30,479 nucleotides of DNA from a virus. Shown here in pieces: positions 14,548 to 22,862 of this stretch. Both the position numbers and the translations under genes were made by a program. Numbering within the stretch: the first letter of the stretch is position 1; every line of letters begins with the position of its first letter. Under the pieces are notes generated by a model that was not told the origin of the DNA, made no database searches, and saw nothing but the letters and a program-made list of their open reading frames with translations. The stretch covers positions 1 to 30,479 of the IMG/VR virus record IMGVR_UViG_3300036780_000399; one strand, given 5' to 3'.

Positions 14548-15504
14548 CTACTGCACGTCGCGGATGACCGCGTGGGCCTTTTCGTTGCGGCAGACCAGGC
14601 ACGACTCCTGGGTCAGCATGAACTTGGTGCTGTCGCCGGTGTCGGAGAGCTGCTTCGACTTCACGCCGTCGAGCACGCCGAGCGCAAAGAACTCCGGATC
14701 GGCCAGCAGCACGTCGCGGGTCAGGCCGTACGGGTGCGGGATCAGCGCGAGGTTCCCGAAGTCCGACACATAGACGTCGGCGGCGCCGTAGATGGTCGCC
14801 ATCTTGCCGCCGGCCGCCTCGGCGCGGATGTCGGCGATGCCGGTGAAGGTCGAGAACTCCTGCTTCTGGGTCGGGCCCAGATAGGCCTGCTTGGGCCGCG
14901 CGCCGTTGGAAAACGCCGACGCCAGCACCGCCTTGACCAGCGTCTCGGTAAAGCTGCGCTGCGTGCCGTTGGTCGCCGCCGACACGACGCCGGTGGAAAA
15001 TCCGCCGTCGGCGCCGCCGGCGCCCTTGGACGTGTTCGAGGTCAGCCACGCCAGCGCGCCCGCGGTCTTACGCGTGGTCCCACCGCTCTCGGCGTTGGAC
15101 CCGTAGTTGCCGATCACCCGCATCTCGATGTCGCGTCTGAGCTCGATGCCCTTCAGCACCTTCTGCCGGTTGACTTCAGACTTGCGCCCGGCCTTGTCGA
15201 CGATCTCGGCGGTGCGCGACACGACGAAGCTCTTGCGCGCGATCTGGTTATAGTTGCCCACCCGCGTGGTCAGGTTCGGCGCGTCGAAGGCCGAGATGTC
15301 GTCGCCTTCCAGCTGCGCGTTGGTGCTGACCGGCGTGGCCAGGGTCTCGGTCTGCCATTCATGGAACACCGCCGACGCGCTGGTCTTGCCGATGTTGGCG
15401 ATGAACGGGGTTTCTTCCGGAGCGACGCGATAGATCACGTCCTCCAGGTCTTCGCGGTCGCCGACGTTGGTGAGGGTGGTGACCGTATTGGAAGGTGCGG
15501 ACAT
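14548..15504 (-). CDS. Major capsid protein (SU10/DUF5309-like)
   Basis: This 318-aa protein has the features of SU10-type major capsid proteins. The N-terminus reads DREDLEDVIYRVAPEETPFIANIGK, then HEWQTETLA (about residues 46-56). The region FDAPNLTTRVGNYNQIARKSFVVS...DKAGRKSEVNRQ (about 74-118) follows, with a C-terminal segment DVYVSDFGNLALIPHPY. The fold expected is HK97-like. The ATG at 15504 has GAGGAAG about ten bases upstream. The gene directly follows the scaffold gene, as usual. It is the most secure structural call after the terminase. Confidence 0.88.
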   Translation of the reverse strand: MSAPSNTVTTLTNVGDREDLEDVIYRVAPEETPFIANIGKTSASAVFHEWQTETLATPVSTNAQLEGDDISAFDAPNLTTRVGNYNQIARKSFVVSRTAEIVDKAGRKSEVNRQKVLKGIELRRDIEMRVIGNYGSNAESGGTTRKTAGALAWLTSNTSKGAGGADGGFSTGVVSAATNGTQRSFTETLVKAVLASAFSNGARPKQAYLGPTQKQEFSTFTGIADIRAEAAGGKMATIYGAADVYVSDFGNLALIPHPYGLTRDVLLADPEFFALGVLDGVKSKQLSDTGDSTKFMLTQESCLVCRNEKAHAVIRDVQ

Positions 15505-15518
15505 GGTTTAAGGCTTCC

Positions 15519-16535
15519 TCAGTTTCGGACGTTGAGCAGGGCGACGGCGTCGTCGCGGCTTCGCGATTGAGCGAAACGGTTGCCGGCCTCGTTGGCGGCG
15601 GCTTTCGGCGAGGCGGGCGCCGCGGCTGCGGTCGGACGCACCCCGGGCCGCGCGGCCGCGCGCACAGGGGCGCTTGCCGGAGATCCGGTTTGCGCACGGC
15701 CGGCGTTCAGCCGGTCCCAGTTCATCGCCTTTTCGGCCAGGATCATCTCCTGGGCGCCGACGCCGCGCACCGCCGCCGGATCGATGCCGTGGGACAGCAG
15801 GTATTGGCCGATCGCCTGGCGTTTCGCCGGATCGGCGGCCAGGCGCGGATGCAACTGCTGCAGCTTGCCGCTCTCGCTCTGCACATAGGCGTTGAACGCG
15901 TGCGTGTGCGCCCGGGCTTGCGCCGCGTGCGCCGCCTGGGCCGCGGCGTTCATCTGCAGGCCGCGCTTGTGGGCGCGGTCGTAGTAGGTGGCGCGCAGGG
16001 CGCCCGCCAGCCGCGGATCGGTGCGTTCGGTGCGGTCCCAGTCTATCTGGCTCCAGCTCATCGGCCGCCCGTGGGCATCCACCACGCCGGGAACCGCCTC
16101 CTGGTCCAGCCCGGGCGCCGACGCGGCCGCCGCATGGGCGTGAGCCGAGATCTGCGCCGCCCGTTGCGTGGCGGCATTGGCTTCGTCGCGCACCCGCGCC
16201 GCCTGCTGCAGCGCCTGGCCGACCGCCGCAACGCGGCTGCGCTCGTGGCCCAGGATGATCGCCTGCGCCTCGCGCGGCAGGGCGTCGAACACCGCCTTGT
16301 GCTCCGCCGTCCAGAACGGCGGCGCCGCGAGCGACCCGCCGTCGGCGCCGGCGTCGCCGGTATCGTCCGGATCGCCGCCGGCGTCGTCGTCATCGGGATC
16401 GCCCTCGACCACGATGTCGGTCTCGTCCGTATCCGCCGCCGGATCGGACGCGCGCGCGCCGTTCTTGCCCAACAGACCGACCGCCTGCTGAGTCGTAATC
16501 GCGCCACTCGCCGGCGCAGCCTTTTGCACAGCCAT
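15519..16535 (-). CDS. Capsid scaffolding protein
   Basis: This 338-aa protein has a very acidic, Gly/Asp-rich N-terminal part (about residues 30-70). A WTAEHKAVFDALPREAQAIILGHE segment is followed by long Ala-rich helices and a basic, Pro/Ala-rich C-terminus. This composition and its place directly before the capsid gene match podovirus scaffold proteins, which guide procapsid assembly and then leave. ATG at 16535 has a GAGGAA ribosome binding site. The capsid gene starts 14 bp after its stop. Confidence 0.8.
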   Translation of the reverse strand: MAVQKAAPASGAITTQQAVGLLGKNGARASDPAADTDETDIVVEGDPDDDDAGGDPDDTGDAGADGGSLAAPPFWTAEHKAVFDALPREAQAIILGHERSRVAAVGQALQQAARVRDEANAATQRAAQISAHAHAAAASAPGLDQEAVPGVVDAHGRPMSWSQIDWDRTERTDPRLAGALRATYYDRAHKRGLQMNAAAQAAHAAQARAHTHAFNAYVQSESGKLQQLHPRLAADPAKRQAIGQYLLSHGIDPAAVRGVGAQEMILAEKAMNWDRLNAGRAQTGSPASAPVRAAARPGVRPTAAAAPASPKAAANEAGNRFAQSRSRDDAVALLNVRN

Positions 16536-16589
16536 GTTGTTCCTCGTTCAAAGAAAGAGAGAGATTTTTCGCCGACGTCGCGCGACGCG

Positions 16590-16685
16590 AATTGTGGGGA
16601 CATGATACCTATTCCCCGAATCCAAACGCCTGCAGGAACAGGCGCTATCGGCGGCACGGGGAATAGGTATCGTGTCCCCACAATT
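16590..16685. repeat. REPIN-like inverted pair of a REP sequence
   Basis: Two 29-bp arms (16590-16618 and 16657-16685) are inverted copies that differ at one position. Each contains GTGGGGACA and TACCTATTCCCCG. The 38-bp spacer holds a second hairpin (CGCCTG...CAGGCG, 16627-16644). The motif resembles the palindromes mobilised by REP-associated Y1 transposases (RAYT). It sits between the scaffold gene and the small gene at 16717. No RAYT gene is present in the window. Confidence 0.8.
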
Positions 16686-16716
16686 CCCGCCTCAGGCGGG
16701 GGAACAGCGCGCAAGC

Positions 16717-16968
16717 CTACCGCCCACGCTCCACGATCGCCTCGACCACCCGTCCATCCTCGACCGCCGCGAACAGATCCGCCCGCACCACGTCCAGCGT
16801 CTTGACGATCCGCCAGCACGCCTCGCGCGTCTCGGTGTCGGCCGCCGCCGCACCCAGCCACTTCTCGATCGCCCCCTCGCGCAACTTCGCGAAGGCGGCC
16901 TCCGTCTGCGTCAACTCGGCGCGCGCCCGCGCGGCGCGATTGCGCCGGTGATCGAGGTCGGTGGTCAT
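16717..16968 (-). CDS. Small helical phage protein
   Basis: This 83-aa protein is nearly all helical and charged (TTDLDHRRNRAARARAELTQ...AFAKLREGAIEKWLG...ACWRIVKTLDVVRADLFAAVEDG). ATG at 16968 was chosen, with GGAGATC upstream, in preference to a longer open frame from 17070. The region before it (16969-17174) shows no gene. It may be a scaffold-associated or portal-associated protein, but no function was recognised. Confidence 0.6.
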   Translation of the reverse strand: MTTDLDHRRNRAARARAELTQTEAAFAKLREGAIEKWLGAAAADTETREACWRIVKTLDVVRADLFAAVEDGRVVEAIVERGR

Positions 16969-17174
16969 GAAATGATCTCCTGCGGTGCCGACGCTCCCGG
17001 CAAAGGGGCGAGTGTTCGGCAACGGGTCAAGAACGAGGACGTCGCGACGACGACGCCCGGCAAACCGCACGCTGTCGCAAACGGACCGTCGCCGTCATCT
17101 CTGAAACGGGCGGAAGGCGTTCCCGATCACGGCGCCTGACAAAGGCCCGGCGTCAGGGATGTGAAGCAACCGCC

Positions 17175-17606
17175 TCAACGGCCGGGACGCGCGTAGGCCT
17201 TCGCTTCCTCATACCGGTGCTCCAGCTCGATGACTCTGGCGCGCGTCGTCCGTTCCAGACAACCCGCCTTGTCGTCGCTGGTGTTTAACTCAACCTCCCC
17301 GAGCGGCATGAGGTAAAAATACTGACTGCCCGCGGACTCACAGTCCTCGTTGCGAAACCGGACCCAGGTTCGTTCGGCGGTCTGCAGCGTGCGTTTCTGG
17401 TCCGGATCATAAAGTCGATAAAGCTTCGAATAGACTTGGTTCAGCGCCACGTCCTGCTTTGCAAACTCCCGCTGCTCACACGCCGGCAAGTCGAAAGCGG
17501 CTCTTTTACAGGGGCCAAAGTCGTAGTCGACATAGTCCTCGGCCCAGACCTTCGAATCCGCCGCCGTAAGGACGCCAACCGCGATCAAAACCGCACCCCA
17601 CTTCAC
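17175..17606 (-). CDS. LprI-like (DUF1311) periplasmic protein, candidate lysozyme inhibitor
   Basis: This 143-aa protein has a Sec signal (VKWGAVLIAVGVLTAADSKVWAED). It then has the LprI/DUF1311 pattern: Cys, CEQREFAKQDVALNQVYSKLY, and LQTAERTWVRFRNEDC with paired Cys residues, then another Cys near CLERTT. Members of this family, such as M. tuberculosis LprI, inhibit lysozyme. GTG at 17606 with GGGGA upstream was chosen. The gene lies directly downstream of the phage lysozyme and is AT-rich (28 G/C of 60 in 17401-17460). It has a possible promoter of its own (17659-17687), so it looks like an acquired cargo gene. Confidence 0.8.
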   Translation of the reverse strand: MKWGAVLIAVGVLTAADSKVWAEDYVDYDFGPCKRAAFDLPACEQREFAKQDVALNQVYSKLYRLYDPDQKRTLQTAERTWVRFRNEDCESAGSQYFYLMPLGEVELNTSDDKAGCLERTTRARVIELEHRYEEAKAYARPGR

Positions 17607-17658
17607 GATTTTTTCCCCAGACCGGAGTTCTTGAGCTTCAACTGCTGAAAGCGTCGCG

Positions 17659-17687
17659 GTCTTAGCAAAAGCCAAGGTCACAAACAA
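17659..17687 (-). promoter_or_regulatory. Possible promoter of the LprI-like gene
   Basis: Read on the minus strand, TTGTTT (17687-17682) and TAAGAC (17664-17659) are 17 bp apart, about 50 bases upstream of the GTG. The surrounding sequence is AT-rich compared with the rest of the prophage. The -10 is imperfect, so this is only a candidate. Confidence 0.3.
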
Positions 17688-17713
17688 GAACAAAACGAAA
17701 ACTCACGCGTATG

Positions 17714-18491
17714 TTACTGTTGTCGGCGCGGCCGGCCTTCCCGCGCCACGATTGCCGCGACCCTGGGATCGGAGTCGGGGACCAGGCGATAGTCGCCATT
17801 CGTCCAAATCGCTTGCTCTTCCAGGTTTCGGGGAACGAGGCCACGCTGGAGCATGTGGCGTCCATGCCGGTCGGTGGTGTGCCAGGCGTTGAACTCGCCG
17901 GCAGCGCCCCTGATCGTCGCCCCGCCGAATGGCCTGGATCATGTTCGTGCCGAGAGCGGCGTTGCTCCCCGCGTTGAAGTCGTCGCCGATCAACGCGTCG
18001 ACCTGATTGGGTCGTAGCTGGCTGATCGTAGCCTGCCCGAGCCGCGCTGCGACGTTATTGAAGTGCGTCTGAACGTCTTGCGTGAAGAGACGATCGGCTA
18101 GGTCCTGCTTTTCCGCCGGGGTCATTTGCGAGAGGCTGGCGACCGTCAAACCGTCCCGCGCATCGGCGTCGGTCAACACGTGACCGTAGCCGAAGGTTCG
18201 ATGACCGGAGCTGTCGATGTAGGTTTTCGACGCATCGTCGAACTGGGTGATTGAATACTGCCTGCGCGCAATGTCCGGCGTCATGATCACAGAATTTTTT
18301 TCCCGGCCTTTTAACCACTCGGCCCCTTGGTCGCTCAGTGGACTCGTCGCGGCGCCGCCGCTCGTCCCCTGCGGAAACCATGACGGCACGGATATCCTCC
18401 CCGCCGATGTCCCCGGCGGCGGCGTGCGCAGGTTGAGCTCCACCTGCGACATCTGCCCCGGTGCAAAGCCATCGTTCTTCACGCCGAGCAT
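17714..18491 (-). pseudogene. Frameshifted GH24 (T4-type) lysozyme
   Basis: The first part reads YIDSSGHRTFGYGHVLTDADA (about residues 92-112), then LRPNQVDALIGDDFNAGSNA, as in phage lysozymes of GH24. After IRRGDDQG the frame is lost. With one base removed from the C4 run at 17907-17910, the next frame continues with GEFNAWH...GLVPRNLEEQAIWTNGD, the GH24 C-terminal signature, to a TAA at 17714-17716. This gives 258 aa. Uncorrected, the frame runs on to 17703. The Glu expected just before the Y-x-D motif (T4 Glu11) is not seen. The N-terminal 70 residues are extra and may be a virion-binding part. A sequencing error or programmed frameshift is possible. Confidence 0.75.
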
Positions 18492-18503
18492 CCAGTTGAT
18501 CCC

Positions 18504-19361
18504 CTACTGTTGCTCGTCGGCCGTCACCGGAACCAGGGTCGGGCCGGCGCCTGGCTTTCCAGGAACGTAGCGTTTCATCACGCCGGTCTCGGGATCGACC
18601 ACAAGCCCAGGGGGATTCATTCCCGGATGCTGGGCCGCGATCTGGGCGATCACCGGATCCCGTTCCGTCGGGCCCGGCCGGTGGACGGCGTGGCTCAAGT
18701 CGGTACGGCCGTTCGACGCGTAGGCCAACGCCCGCCCCGTGTCCGGGTCGGCCAGCGCGCCCTTCCCGTCGACCAGCCAGCCGCCTTCGCTATGTACGCC
18801 GTCCGGATAGGGCTGGCCGGTGTTCGGGTTGACCAGCGGTGGGCCGTTCGCCCCCGCCTGCGCGACGACCGGCACGGAGGTCTGCGCGCCCGATTCACCA
18901 TCGGCGCCCGGTGGCGGGACGAGACTTTGCGCCACCGCGCCGCTCGCGCCTGCGCTGTCAGCCAGCACTTGCGGGATGAACTTTTCCTGCGAATCCGTCG
19001 GCGAGGCGTAGATGCGGTCGGCCGGGTTGTCGAACCCGCCGCTCGCCAACGCCTCGAGCCACGATCCGGAGGCCGCGCCGTCGGCGCCGTTCGCGTCCGC
19101 CGACGGATCGAGCACCGCCGGATCCCCGGTCAGGCCCAGGTTGGCGCCTGAGAACGCTGCGGGATCGGGCCCGCTCGTGTCCCCGCTCAGATCGACCGCG
19201 GGCCCTGCGCCCGTCAACGGCGTCGCGCCACCGGCCAGCGCTGAGAGATCGAGCGGCGTCGTGGAAACGCCGCTGTCGCCCGCGTCGGCGTTCTCGGGCG
19301 CCGAATCCGAAATATCGGCGCTCTGATCGTCGCTGTCGTCGTCGGTCCAGTCGTCGGACAT
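18504..19361 (-). CDS. Acidic, disordered phage protein
   Basis: This 285-aa protein opens with a strongly acidic tract (MSDDWTDDDSDDQSADIS). It continues as low-complexity Gly/Ala/Asp/Ser/Pro sequence. The end is more ordered, with a repeated turn motif (NPNTGQPYPDG, DPDTGRALAY, DPETGVMKRYVPG). It sits between portal and lysozyme. It ends 12 bp before the lysozyme start, so they are cotranscribed. It may be a portal-associated internal protein, but no family was recognised. ATG at 19361 has a GAGG upstream. Confidence 0.65.
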   Translation of the reverse strand: MSDDWTDDDSDDQSADISDSAPENADAGDSGVSTTPLDLSALAGGATPLTGAGPAVDLSGDTSGPDPAAFSGANLGLTGDPAVLDPSADANGADGAASGSWLEALASGGFDNPADRIYASPTDSQEKFIPQVLADSAGASGAVAQSLVPPPGADGESGAQTSVPVVAQAGANGPPLVNPNTGQPYPDGVHSEGGWLVDGKGALADPDTGRALAYASNGRTDLSHAVHRPGPTERDPVIAQIAAQHPGMNPPGLVVDPETGVMKRYVPGKPGAGPTLVPVTADEQQ

Positions 19362-19406
19362 GGCCTATCGCCTCATGAAGAGAATTCAAAAACGTCTGGG
19401 CTATCC

Positions 19407-21608
19407 CTAGGCCTCGGCTGCCTGCGCCTCGGCGTCGCGCGCGGGCCGCGCTGCCGCCGCCGCGGTTTCCCGCTTCAGCGCCATGTCCGCCGCGAGCTTC
19501 TCGCGCGCCAGCTGCGCATCCAGGCCGGCGCGATAGCGCGCCACCTCCGCGTCCGCCTGGATCTTCGCCAGGCTCATCGCCTGGTCGTGCTGCAGTTTCG
19601 CCGCCGCCTGCTGCTGGTCGGCCGCAAACTGCGCCTGCGCCCGCTGCCCATCGGCGGCGGCGCGTTGTTGCGCGATCTGCGACTGCGTCTGCAGGCTCTG
19701 TATCTGCGCGGCGGTCAACGGGTCCGGCGGCGGCGCCTGCGGCGGTCCCGGCGGCTGCGCCCGCATCTGCGCCAGCTGCGGCGCCGGGTCGGTGATGAAC
19801 CGCTGCGGGTCGCTGAACCCCAGCCCCCGCGTCACGAACTGCTCGATCGCGTTGTACACATTCTGGGCGCTGACGATCTCGACGCCCATGGCGGCTTGCT
19901 GTTCGCCCACCTGCTGGATCAGCGCCAGCAGCGCCTGTCCCGTCTGCATCGCCTGCGTCTGGCCGCCGGAGCCGACACCCAGCAGAATGGTCATGTCGTC
20001 GCGCTCGGACCAGCTCGTCGGATCCACCGGCGTCCAGCCCCCGGTCAGGCGCACCACCAGCGGCCGCTCCGCGTGCGTGCGCAGCATCGCGTGCACGCCC
20101 AGCCACAGGTCCTTGAACCCGGTCTCGGCGAAGATGCGCGCGATCATCCGCACCCGCTTCTGCGCATTGCTCAACATGGCCATCGCGCCGGTCGCGGTGT
20201 CGTGCAGGGTGTCGGGGTTCAGCCCCTGCGAATTGCGCAAAATCCCCGACCGGTTCTCCGCCGCCACGCTCATCAGCTCGAGCGCGCCGGCGACATCGAA
20301 GCCCAGCTCCCCCGACTGCAACGGCGCCACCGCGTCCGACCCGCCGCGCACCCTGACCGGTATCCCCGGTTCCTGGCGCAACAGGTCGTCGATGGTGAAC
20401 TCGGTCGCCTTGTTCATGTCGACCTGGACGCGCTGGTTCAGCGCGAAATAGCCGCTGTCGAGCAGCATCCGGGTCAGGGCGGTCTTGATCCGCTGAATCT
20501 CGATCAACAGGTCCGCGACACTGCGGCCATAGAACCGGTGCGTCATCGGATAGGGCGTGATGGCGGCGAACTGGATGCGGTTCACCCGCTCGGTTTCCAG
20601 GACCACACCGCCGGCGTCCGATCCGCCCGTCACCACCCGCCAGATCGCCGGCTTGCCGTCGTCGCCGACCAGGCGGATGAAGTGCTCGACGATCTGCACC
20701 TGGCGCAGGTACGTATCCGACTGCGACGCCGCCATGAACTGCGTCTGCTCGCCGGCGGTATCGCGCGCCTGCTGCACCTGGTCCGCCAGCGACGGCGCGC
20801 CATAGGGCGGCAGGCTTGCGACCTTGTCCGCGTCATAGCCCATGGCGATCAGGTCCTGCGCGCGGGGCCGCGAGCGCATGCAGCAATACGTCGCCTCGCG
20901 CAGTTTCACCGTGTCGCGCGCGACCGAAAAATCCTCCGGCGCCACGGTCTCGACCCGCACCCGCCCCCCGCGCCCGTCATAGCGCACGCTGAAACTGAAG
21001 GTCGCCTCCGGCGCCGGAAGCCCGTCCATCAGCGCTTCCCGCGCCGCCTCCACGTCGAACGGGTCCTGCCGCACGTCCTCCACAAAGGTCCACGGATCGT
21101 TCGCCGCCGCCTGCCGCGCCAGGGTCAGCTCATACAGGCTCTTGCCGCTGAACAGCTCGGTGGTCGATCGGTCATGCGTCTCCCACCACCACTTAATCAC
21201 CCCGGTCTTCGATAGCAGCGCGTCCTTGATGGACGTGTAAAACAGGTCGAACCCGTCGTTCTGCCGCAGGATCGCGTCGTTGACGACCTCGGTCTCCTGC
21301 TTCGCCGCCGCCTCATCCGACGCATTCTGCGCCTGAAAGGTCGCGACATCCTCGCCGCCGATGAAAATCTCCACGAGGTCCGGCAACACCGTCTCGATCG
21401 CATCCGCCACATCGGTCGACTGCGCCTTGGACCGGTTCTCCGGCACGCCCATGTCGGGCATGCGCCCGCGGTAATAATTCAGCGCCTCGATCCGGTCCTG
21501 CGACAGATCATAGTCATTCTCAAACCCAACCGACTCCCGCTCCGCCTCCAGACACACCCGCAGCAGATAGTCCTCATCAAGGTCGAGGGCGGACGGTAGA
21601 TTTGACAT
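19407..21608 (-). CDS. Portal protein (P22/SU10-type)
   Basis: This 733-aa protein matches large podovirus portals. An N-terminal region reads DRIEALNYYRGRMPDM, SKAQSTDVADAIETVLPDLVEIFIGGEDV and VNDAILRQNDGFDLFYTSIKDALLSKTGVIKWWWE (about residues 35-145). A wing region carries FAAITPYPMTHRFYGRSVADLL (about 340-362). A C-terminal helical barrel-like tail of Ala/Gln-rich repeats runs from about 640 to 730. It forms the dodecameric channel for DNA entry and binds terminase. ATG at 21608 has GGAAG ten bases upstream. The length fits the P22 portal (about 725 aa). Confidence 0.9.
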   Translation of the reverse strand: MSNLPSALDLDEDYLLRVCLEAERESVGFENDYDLSQDRIEALNYYRGRMPDMGVPENRSKAQSTDVADAIETVLPDLVEIFIGGEDVATFQAQNASDEAAAKQETEVVNDAILRQNDGFDLFYTSIKDALLSKTGVIKWWWETHDRSTTELFSGKSLYELTLARQAAANDPWTFVEDVRQDPFDVEAAREALMDGLPAPEATFSFSVRYDGRGGRVRVETVAPEDFSVARDTVKLREATYCCMRSRPRAQDLIAMGYDADKVASLPPYGAPSLADQVQQARDTAGEQTQFMAASQSDTYLRQVQIVEHFIRLVGDDGKPAIWRVVTGGSDAGGVVLETERVNRIQFAAITPYPMTHRFYGRSVADLLIEIQRIKTALTRMLLDSGYFALNQRVQVDMNKATEFTIDDLLRQEPGIPVRVRGGSDAVAPLQSGELGFDVAGALELMSVAAENRSGILRNSQGLNPDTLHDTATGAMAMLSNAQKRVRMIARIFAETGFKDLWLGVHAMLRTHAERPLVVRLTGGWTPVDPTSWSERDDMTILLGVGSGGQTQAMQTGQALLALIQQVGEQQAAMGVEIVSAQNVYNAIEQFVTRGLGFSDPQRFITDPAPQLAQMRAQPPGPPQAPPPDPLTAAQIQSLQTQSQIAQQRAAADGQRAQAQFAADQQQAAAKLQHDQAMSLAKIQADAEVARYRAGLDAQLAREKLAADMALKRETAAAAARPARDAEAQAAEA

Positions 21609-21630
21609 GCGCTTTGGACTTCCAATGTTG

Positions 21631-21786
21631 CACCCTCCCCTTCAAGGGGAGGGTCGCCTCGCGAAGCGAGTGGGGTGGGGTAACAAGCGCCGCCTTCGAA
21701 AACTGCAGGCGGCGCAAAGCGCTCCGTACGTCGCGCCTGGCCCCCCACCCGGCGCTGCGCGCCACCCTCCCCCTTTGGGTGAGGGT
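21631..21786. repeat. Head-to-head pair of dispersed repeats
   Basis: The left arm (21631-21680) has CACCCTCCCCTTC, AAGGGGAGGGTCGCC, then CGCGAAGCGAG and TGGGGTGGGGTAAC. The right arm (21738-21786) is a diverged inverted version (CCCCCCACCC...CACCCTCCCCCTTTGGGTGAGGGT). It fills the gap between the portal gene and a plus-strand gene. A close copy of the left arm occurs at 24839-24890. The right arm could also form a terminator hairpin. Confidence 0.75.
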
Positions 21787-21817
21787 CGACTAGAATGAGT
21801 TCGTCAGGGGAGCCGCT

Positions 21818-22033
21818 TTGACCGATATCTTGATCAAAGAACTGGAAAAGGACGACGGGACCGAGGCTGTTCGCATCGTTCGGCGATCCGACGGCGTCTT
21901 CAGTTACCAAAAGGTCTGGCGCCGGCCCGATGGCGATGAAGTTGGCCTCTACGCCGGGCTCTACGATTCCGCAGAGACCGCCGAACGGGAGGCCCGCGAC
22001 CGCATCCCCTGGCTCGTCTCACAATTTCACTGA
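21818..22033 (+). CDS. Small plus-strand protein of unknown function
   Basis: This 71-aa acidic/charged protein (ELEKDDGTEAVRIVRRSDGVFSYQKVWRRPDGDEVGLYAGLYDSAETAEREARDRIPWL) looks like a compact alpha/beta domain. The start is TTG at 21818, supported by AGGGGAG at about seven bases; no ATG in frame fits. It runs opposite to the neighbouring virion genes and converges on the gene ending at 22041. It is probably cargo or host-derived. No family was recognised. Confidence 0.6.
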   Translation: MTDILIKELEKDDGTEAVRIVRRSDGVFSYQKVWRRPDGDEVGLYAGLYDSAETAEREARDRIPWLVSQFH

Positions 22034-22040
22034 CTCGCCG

Positions 22041-22463
22041 CTAAAACACCCCATCCGGCGGCGTGTATTCCACCCCCACCGTCACCGTCCCCGCCGGGTT
22101 CGTCCCGCCCACCGCGGTCAGCGTCGCATGCAACGCCTGCCCCGCCGGCCACGCCTGCAGGTCCGCCACATGCCCCGTCGCCTGCACCAGGCTGGTGCGC
22201 CCGGCCGCGCTCTTCACGTCGGTCGCGGCGACATAGCTCGCGTCGCCGCTCGCCGTCCCGATGGTCAGATTGACGTTGGTCGGCGACCCCGAAAACGCGG
22301 CCGGGTTCTGATACCAGAACGCAAAATCGCAAGCGCCCGCCGGTATCGCCTCGCTCGTCGCCCCATCCGTCGTCGCCCCCGCACTCATCGCCAACGTCAC
22401 CCGCTTGGTGACCCGCGGGCGTCCACCCTCCTGAGCTTTGATCTTCTGCGCCGTCGTGGCCAT
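22041..22463 (-). CDS. Beta-rich probable virion protein
   Basis: This 140-aa protein has a basic N-terminus (MATTAQKIKAQEGGRPRVTKR). A beta-strand-rich domain rich in Thr, Gly, Ala and Val follows, ending with VTVGVEYTPPDGVF. The pattern suits a head decoration or small fibre protein. ATG at 22463 was chosen over longer frames because a GGAAGAGAG lies upstream. It is separated from the portal gene by a plus-strand gene. The function is inferred from composition and place. Confidence 0.62.
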   Translation of the reverse strand: MATTAQKIKAQEGGRPRVTKRVTLAMSAGATTDGATSEAIPAGACDFAFWYQNPAAFSGSPTNVNLTIGTASGDASYVAATDVKSAAGRTSLVQATGHVADLQAWPAGQALHATLTAVGGTNPAGTVTVGVEYTPPDGVF

Positions 22464-22538
22464 GGGTTCGGTCTCTCTTCCTGGATGTTGTGTGAAATGC
22501 CGCAACCGTCGTAAACTGCCCGCGAACGGACCGCCCGC

Positions 22539-22853
22539 ATGTCGGCTTCGGATTGGTATGTCGTCCTGATGCTCACCGCCGGCCCGGTGGCGTTCGTCGG
22601 TTTTTTCTGGGTGCAATCGCGGCTCTCCAGCCTGCCGCCTGATCGCAAGCGTGTGGCCGACAGATGGTTGGTTCGCCCGCTCTTGCTCGCTTGGACACTG
22701 TTCTGGGCCTGGTCGATCCTCTTCGGCCCGCACCGCCTCCACCTTCCACAGCCGTGGATGACCGACGTTCTCGAAATCCTCGTCGCCATAGGCCTCGGCC
22801 TGCAACTCCGCACCTGGCTGAAACGCCCGGAGACCCCACCGGCGGAAACCTGA
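22539..22853 (+). CDS. Small integral membrane protein
   Basis: This 104-aa protein has three predicted membrane segments (about residues 6-26, 46-63 and 76-92), with basic loops (DRKRVADRW, RTWLKR). It diverges from the gene starting at 22463, with a 75-bp gap. The ribosome binding site is weak. No family was recognised. As a plus-strand membrane protein within a leftward phage transcript it is a candidate cargo gene, perhaps acting on superinfection at the inner membrane, but this is only inference. Confidence 0.55.
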   Translation: MSASDWYVVLMLTAGPVAFVGFFWVQSRLSSLPPDRKRVADRWLVRPLLLAWTLFWAWSILFGPHRLHLPQPWMTDVLEILVAIGLGLQLRTWLKRPETPPAET

Positions 22854-22862
22854 ACCCGCCGC

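Noticed and set aside
19587-21215. Long open frame on the plus strand opposite the portal gene
   Set aside because: It is Arg/His/Leu-rich with no domain pattern, and mirrors the GC-rich codons of the well-supported portal gene.
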